The notes under the pieces were generated by a model. That model saw only the letters and a list, made by a program, of their open reading frames with translations. It ran no database searches and had not been told where the DNA came from. Positions 28,433 through 34,584 of a stretch of DNA of 34,584 bases are shown here, piece after piece. Position numbers and translations under genes: made by a program. Source of the DNA: Nevskia soli (GTDB lineage: Bacteria; Pseudomonadota; Gammaproteobacteria; Nevskiales; Nevskiaceae); the NCBI GenBank assembly GCA_026224805.1, contig JAMFRN010000074.1:1-34584 (forward strand). Reading direction: 5' to 3'. Within the stretch, counting starts at the first letter, position 1; each line of letters opens with the position of its first letter.

Positions 28433-29533
28433 ATGAATATCCAAATCCCGAGAGGCGAGCTGCTTTCCGCACTTCAGTCAGTGATCGGTGTGGTCGAGCG
28501 AAGACAGTCGCTGCCGATCCTCAGCAACATCCTGCTGGTGGCGCAGGAGGATGAGCTGGTGCTCACCGCCACCGATCTGGAGCTGCAGGTCGAGCGCCGG
28601 GTGCAGGTGCAGAACCTGACTCCGGGCAAGACCACCGCGCCGGCACGCAAGCTACACGACATTTGCCGCGGACTGCCGGAAGGCGCCACCATCGGCGTCG
28701 AGCTGAACCAGAACCGCCTGACCATGAAGTCGGGCAAGAGCCGGTTTACCCTGGCGACGCTGGATGCCGCCGAATTTCCCTCGCTCAGCGCTGCCGGCTC
28801 CGAGACCAAGTTGACGTTGACCGGCAAGGAGCTGAAGGAGCTGCTGAGCCGCACCCAGTTCGCCATGGCGCAGCAGGATGTGCGCTATTACCTCAACGGC
28901 CTGCTGCTGGAGATCCGCGCCAACCGCGTGCGCACCGTGGCCACCGATGGCCACCGCCTGGCCATGGCCGAGCTGCGCCGCGACACCGGGGTGAAGAAGG
29001 ACCTGCAGGTGATCCTGCCGCGCAAGACCGTGCTGGAACTACAGCGCCTGGTGGAAGCGGACGATACCGAGATCCAGCTCAATCTCTCCGCCAACCAGGT
29101 GCAGGTGGACCTGGACGGCCTCAAGCTGACCTCCAAGCTGATTGAGGGCCGCTTCCCGGATTACGAGCGCGTCATTCCGGAAGGCTCGGACAAGACCGTG
29201 CATGGCGATCGCGGCCGGGTGCGCGCGGCGCTGTCGCGTGCGGCGATTCTGTCGAACGAGAAATTCCGCGGCGTGCGCCTGACCCTGTCCGGCAGCACTC
29301 TGCGCATCCAGACGCAGAACCCGGAGCAGGAAGAGGCGGAAGAGGAGGTCGAGGTGCAGTACAGCGGCACGCCGCTGGAAATCGGCTTCAACGTCGGCTA
29401 CCTGCTCGATGCGCTCGACGCCATCGAAGGCAACGAGTTCATCATGGAGCTGCGCAGCGGCGACGCCAGCGGCCTGGTCTACGACGCGGCCAACAACGCC
29501 AACAAGTACGTCGTGATGCCGATGCGGCTTTGA
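28433..29533 (+). CDS. dnaN: DNA polymerase III beta clamp
   Basis: MNIQIPRGELLSALQSVIGVVERRQSLPILSNILL...NKYVVMPMRL. Confidence 0.99.
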   Translation: MNIQIPRGELLSALQSVIGVVERRQSLPILSNILLVAQEDELVLTATDLELQVERRVQVQNLTPGKTTAPARKLHDICRGLPEGATIGVELNQNRLTMKSGKSRFTLATLDAAEFPSLSAAGSETKLTLTGKELKELLSRTQFAMAQQDVRYYLNGLLLEIRANRVRTVATDGHRLAMAELRRDTGVKKDLQVILPRKTVLELQRLVEADDTEIQLNLSANQVQVDLDGLKLTSKLIEGRFPDYERVIPEGSDKTVHGDRGRVRAALSRAAILSNEKFRGVRLTLSGSTLRIQTQNPEQEEAEEEVEVQYSGTPLEIGFNVGYLLDALDAIEGNEFIMELRSGDASGLVYDAANNANKYVVMPMRL

Positions 29534-29569
29534 GGGCTGACCTGCATTTCAAACTCAATTGACCTCATC

Positions 29570-29636
29570 GTAGGGCGGCCTGTGGCCGCGGGCTGTTCCC
29601 GCGCTCCGCAAAGCCGGCGGCCACAGGCCGCCCTAC
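29570..29636. repeat. REP/BIME-like inverted repeat, family 1, copy 2 (dnaN-recF intergenic)
   Basis: GTAGGGCGGCCTGTGGCCGC ... GCGGCCACAGGCCGCCCTAC. Confidence 0.9.
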
Positions 29637-29727
29637 AAATACTTCGGCATCGAGCTTCATCCAGCGCCCCCTGGTTAAACCCCGGGGGCGTTGTCGTTTC
29701 CATTTCCGCGTTAACGCTGATCGCGCC

Positions 29728-30843
29728 ATGCTGATCAGCCAGCTCCAGGCGCGCGACTTCCGTCTGTTCGGCAATCTGCTGCTGGACGCACACCCGCGCT
29801 TCAACCTGATCACCGGCGACAACGGCGCCGGCAAGACCTCGCTCTTGGAAGCCCTGCATGTGCTCGGACGGGGCAATAGCTGGCGGGTGCTGCCGGCGCA
29901 GCTGGCGCGCGACGGGACCCAGGCCTGGCAGGTGGCGGGGCAGATCGTCGATCCCTCCGGCGCACCGCCGGATCTGCTCAAGCTGACCTGGCGTGACCGG
30001 GAAATCGCCATCGAGTACGGCGAGGGTGAGCTGGCCCTGTCGGAACTGGTGCGCCGCTTGCCCTTGCAGATCCTCGATCCCGGCATGCACCGCATGCTGG
30101 AAGAGGGGCCGGGGATACGCCGCCGTTTCCTCGATTGGGGTGTGTTCCACGTGGAACATCGTTTCATGCCGACCTGGAAACGCGCCCGCCGGGCCCTGCG
30201 TCAGCGCAACGCCATGCTGCGAGAGGGCGGTACGCCGGCACAGCTGGCGCCCTGGAACCGGGAGTTGGCGGAGTCCGCCGAGCAGCTCAGCGCCCAGCGT
30301 CGGGCCCATGCGCTTGAGGTGGAAGCCCGCAGCCAGGCATTGCTGGCGGAGTTGCTGCCGGGCGAACGCTGGCAGCTGCGCTACAGCCAAGGCTGGGATG
30401 CGGACCGCAGTTATCTGGAAGTGCTGGAAGCTAGCCTGGAGCGGGACCGGCGCCATGGCCTGACCATGAGCGGGCCGCAGCGCGCCGAGCTGGGTTTTTA
30501 CACCGCACACCTTGGGATGCATCCGGATGGTGAAGGCGGCGCCGCCAAGGCGGTAAAGGGCCGCATCAGCCGCGGCCAGCAGAAGCTGCTGGTGGCGGCC
30601 TTCGTCCTGGCGCAGTGCTGGATCGTGGCGGAGCGGGGCGGCAGGGTGCCGGTGCTGCTGCTGGACGATTTCACCGCCGAGTTGTCATCCGCGTTCCAAA
30701 CGCGCCTACTGCAGGCCTTGCTGGCGTATCCCGGCCAGAAATTCGTCACCGCGCTGGAGCTGCCAGAGGCGATGAAAAACACCCTCGACGCCCATATGTT
30801 CCACGTGGAACATGGAATGCTGCGACCCGGTACAAACGGGTAA
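29728..30843 (+). CDS. recF: DNA replication and repair protein RecF
   Basis: MLISQLQARDFRLFGNLLLDAHPRFNLITGDNGAGKTSLLEALHVLGRG...KGRISRGQQKLLVAAFVLAQ; VPVLLLDDFTAELS. Confidence 0.98.
   Translation: MLISQLQARDFRLFGNLLLDAHPRFNLITGDNGAGKTSLLEALHVLGRGNSWRVLPAQLARDGTQAWQVAGQIVDPSGAPPDLLKLTWRDREIAIEYGEGELALSELVRRLPLQILDPGMHRMLEEGPGIRRRFLDWGVFHVEHRFMPTWKRARRALRQRNAMLREGGTPAQLAPWNRELAESAEQLSAQRRAHALEVEARSQALLAELLPGERWQLRYSQGWDADRSYLEVLEASLERDRRHGLTMSGPQRAELGFYTAHLGMHPDGEGGAAKAVKGRISRGQQKLLVAAFVLAQCWIVAERGGRVPVLLLDDFTAELSSAFQTRLLQALLAYPGQKFVTALELPEAMKNTLDAHMFHVEHGMLRPGTNG
30143..30158. promoter_or_regulatory. parS-like site TGTTCCACGTGGAACA (site 1, inside recF)
   Basis: Perfect 16-bp palindrome, GTTCCACGTGGAAC core as in Pseudomonas parS. 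Confidence 0.85.
30797..30812. promoter_or_regulatory. parS-like site TGTTCCACGTGGAACA (site 2, inside recF 3' end)
   Basis: Identical 16-bp palindrome 654 bp from site 1. Confidence 0.85.
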
Positions 30844-30867
30844 AATAGGCAGTCAGAAAAGAACTAG

Positions 30868-33288
<2,421 letters not shown>

Positions 33289-33308
33289 TGTTGTTGTAGG
33301 TCCGTAGG

Positions 33309-33347
33309 GCGCCAAAGTAATTGCGACTCGCGCCATAATTCTGCGAC
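33309..33347. repeat. Two tandem related ~18-bp repeats (GCGCCAAAGTAATTGCGAC / GCGCCATAATTCTGCGAC), possible IS terminus relic
   Basis: Direct repeats at 33309-33327 and 33330-33347; no transposase in window. Confidence 0.4.
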
Positions 33348-33500
33348 TAAAAACCGTTAGTTAGCGCGACTGACCTATTTTCCGCCAACGTGAAACGCGG
33401 AAGTCGTTCCCAGCTCCTAGCAGCTGATGACACAGTGATTGAAATTCTTTGCGTCTGTGGTCCGACTTCACCCCGCAGCCATCTAGAATATGCATAACGA

Positions 33501-33526
33501 AATGCCCACTCATACGAATGGGCATT
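33501..33526. terminator. Hairpin AATGCCCA..TGGGCATT at the convergent end of gyrB and the helicase remnant
   Basis: 8-bp perfect arms, 10-nt loop. Confidence 0.5.
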
Positions 33527-34378
33527 GTCGTTTCCGGGATTCGTCGTCTCCGTTCCGATCCGTTTTCGGCACGCGTGGACTTTGCTGCCTTGTGTGCTGC
33601 CCAGAGAAAAAGTAAATCATCATCATCGTCGGCGGTACTTCAGATAGAAAGCCCGACCAATTATTACCTCTTTCCGCGACTGAGGTGGCGTTCAGGCGAT
33701 CGCAGTGAGCGAAGCTAACTCCCTCCGCAAACGTTGCCAACTCTTCGGCGGTCAATTTGACGGCCATGTCGCTATTGCCTTCAAGTCTCATCGCGGAAAC
33801 AGGTGCTTGAACGCTCAATGCATCAAATTTGACGCGCCCTCCCCCATTAGCAGCGGCACGCGCGTAGGTCCGGTTCGCCTTCGTACCAGCAAATGTTCAT
33901 GTACGCGTCTGACTTTCTTTGACCCTCGACATTAAGTGAGTATCGGAAGACAGAGACAACTCGTCCTGCAAAGCAGCAAGCTCAACTTTTCCACGCTGCG
34001 AAAGCTGGATAGCAGGTGACACGCCCTCTGCCAAGACAGTACGGATACCCTGGCACACCTCTCGGCTTAAAGTACGAGCACCTCCCATCCAACGAGCTTT
34101 GCCGCCTTCTTTCGCAGGCTCCAGCCAAACAATCCGTTTGGACCACTCGACCTCCTTCACCAGCCAACTGCGACCAGCCAGAAGAAGCAGCCTCTGAGGC
34201 TCTTCTCCGGTCAGCACTGTCGGATCGATGTAACCAACCTCGGCACTTCCGCATCTACCTGTCAGGAGCTGTGCGCCACTAAAGGAAGCCAGCAAATCGC
34301 GATAGTGGCCCCGGCCGAACTCTCGCTCTGTTTGCGGGCCGATGCGAACCAATCCCTCCGCGCTGTCCAGATAACTAC
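33510..34378 (-). pseudogene. C-terminal remnant of BrxHI/Lhr-family helicase with in-frame TGA at 33897-33899
   Basis: SYLDSAEGLVRIGPQTEREFGRGHYRDLLASFSGAQLLTGRCGSAEVGYIDPTVLTGEEPQRLLLLAGRSWLVKEVEWSKRIVWLEPAKEGGKARWMGGARTLSREVCQGIRTVL...ESQTRT* then same frame TFAGTKANRTYA....; both track ORFs (33897-34352 and 33510-33818) share this frame. Confidence 0.6.
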
Positions 34379-34519
34379 GATGTAGGGTGGATTGCCCACT
34401 ACCGCATGATATTGGCGGCCCAGAATACGCTGCACCTCTGCGATATCCTCACTGGCGTACAGGAGCAGCTTAGCGCGGCGTTGGAGCAGTTGAGGGTAAA
34501 GGATGCCGAACAGAGCTCG
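34379..34519 (-). pseudogene. Internal fragment of an N6-adenine methyltransferase, PglX-like (NPPY motif)
   Basis: Minus-strand RALFGILYPQLLQRRAKLLLYASEDIAEVQRILGRQYHAVVGNPPYI; in-frame TAG just upstream (34520-34522) and loss of family-like sequence right after NPPYI. Confidence 0.6.
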
Positions 34520-34584
34520 CTACTGCGCTCCCTCCTGGAGAATGCAAGTGGCGGTAGGAAACATTCTTCTAGTCGTCGTGCGCC

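Overview
The window is a GC-rich gammaproteobacterial-type chromosomal segment spanning the replication-origin neighbourhood: mnmE, yidC, yidD, rnpA, rpmH (minus strand) | dnaA, dnaN, recF, gyrB (plus strand). About 22 kb of accessory and regulatory genes precede it: an RND adaptor/TolC efflux end, two OmpR-type two-component systems, a NUDIX-phosphatase fusion, a zinc-ribbon/adenylate cyclase/STAND-ATPase/TPR protein, an ABC-2 exporter, a TetR-MBL operon, a lipoprotein and a Rieske oxygenase. Main points for a second look: (1) a ~630 bp giant inverted repeat (15728-16360) whose arms keep the same hairpins while their primary sequences differ; (2) two perfect 16-bp parS-like sites inside recF; (3) gyrB looks like a class-level mosaic (gamma-like N-terminal two thirds, beta/Oxalobacteraceae-like C-terminal third), with a likely breakpoint near 32.35-32.42 kb, so the distal part is either a recombinant or an assembly chimera; (4) a decayed BREX-like remnant after gyrB, where a PglX-like NPPY methyltransferase fragment is joined to the C-terminus of a BrxHI/Lhr-like helicase carrying an in-frame TGA; (5) a duplicated efflux/two-component intergenic region that left a start-codon-less fossil of the response-regulator gene; (6) two small proteins absent from the ORF track. 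No CRISPR array, tRNA or rRNA was recognised. All family assignments are by eye from protein motifs; no searches were run.
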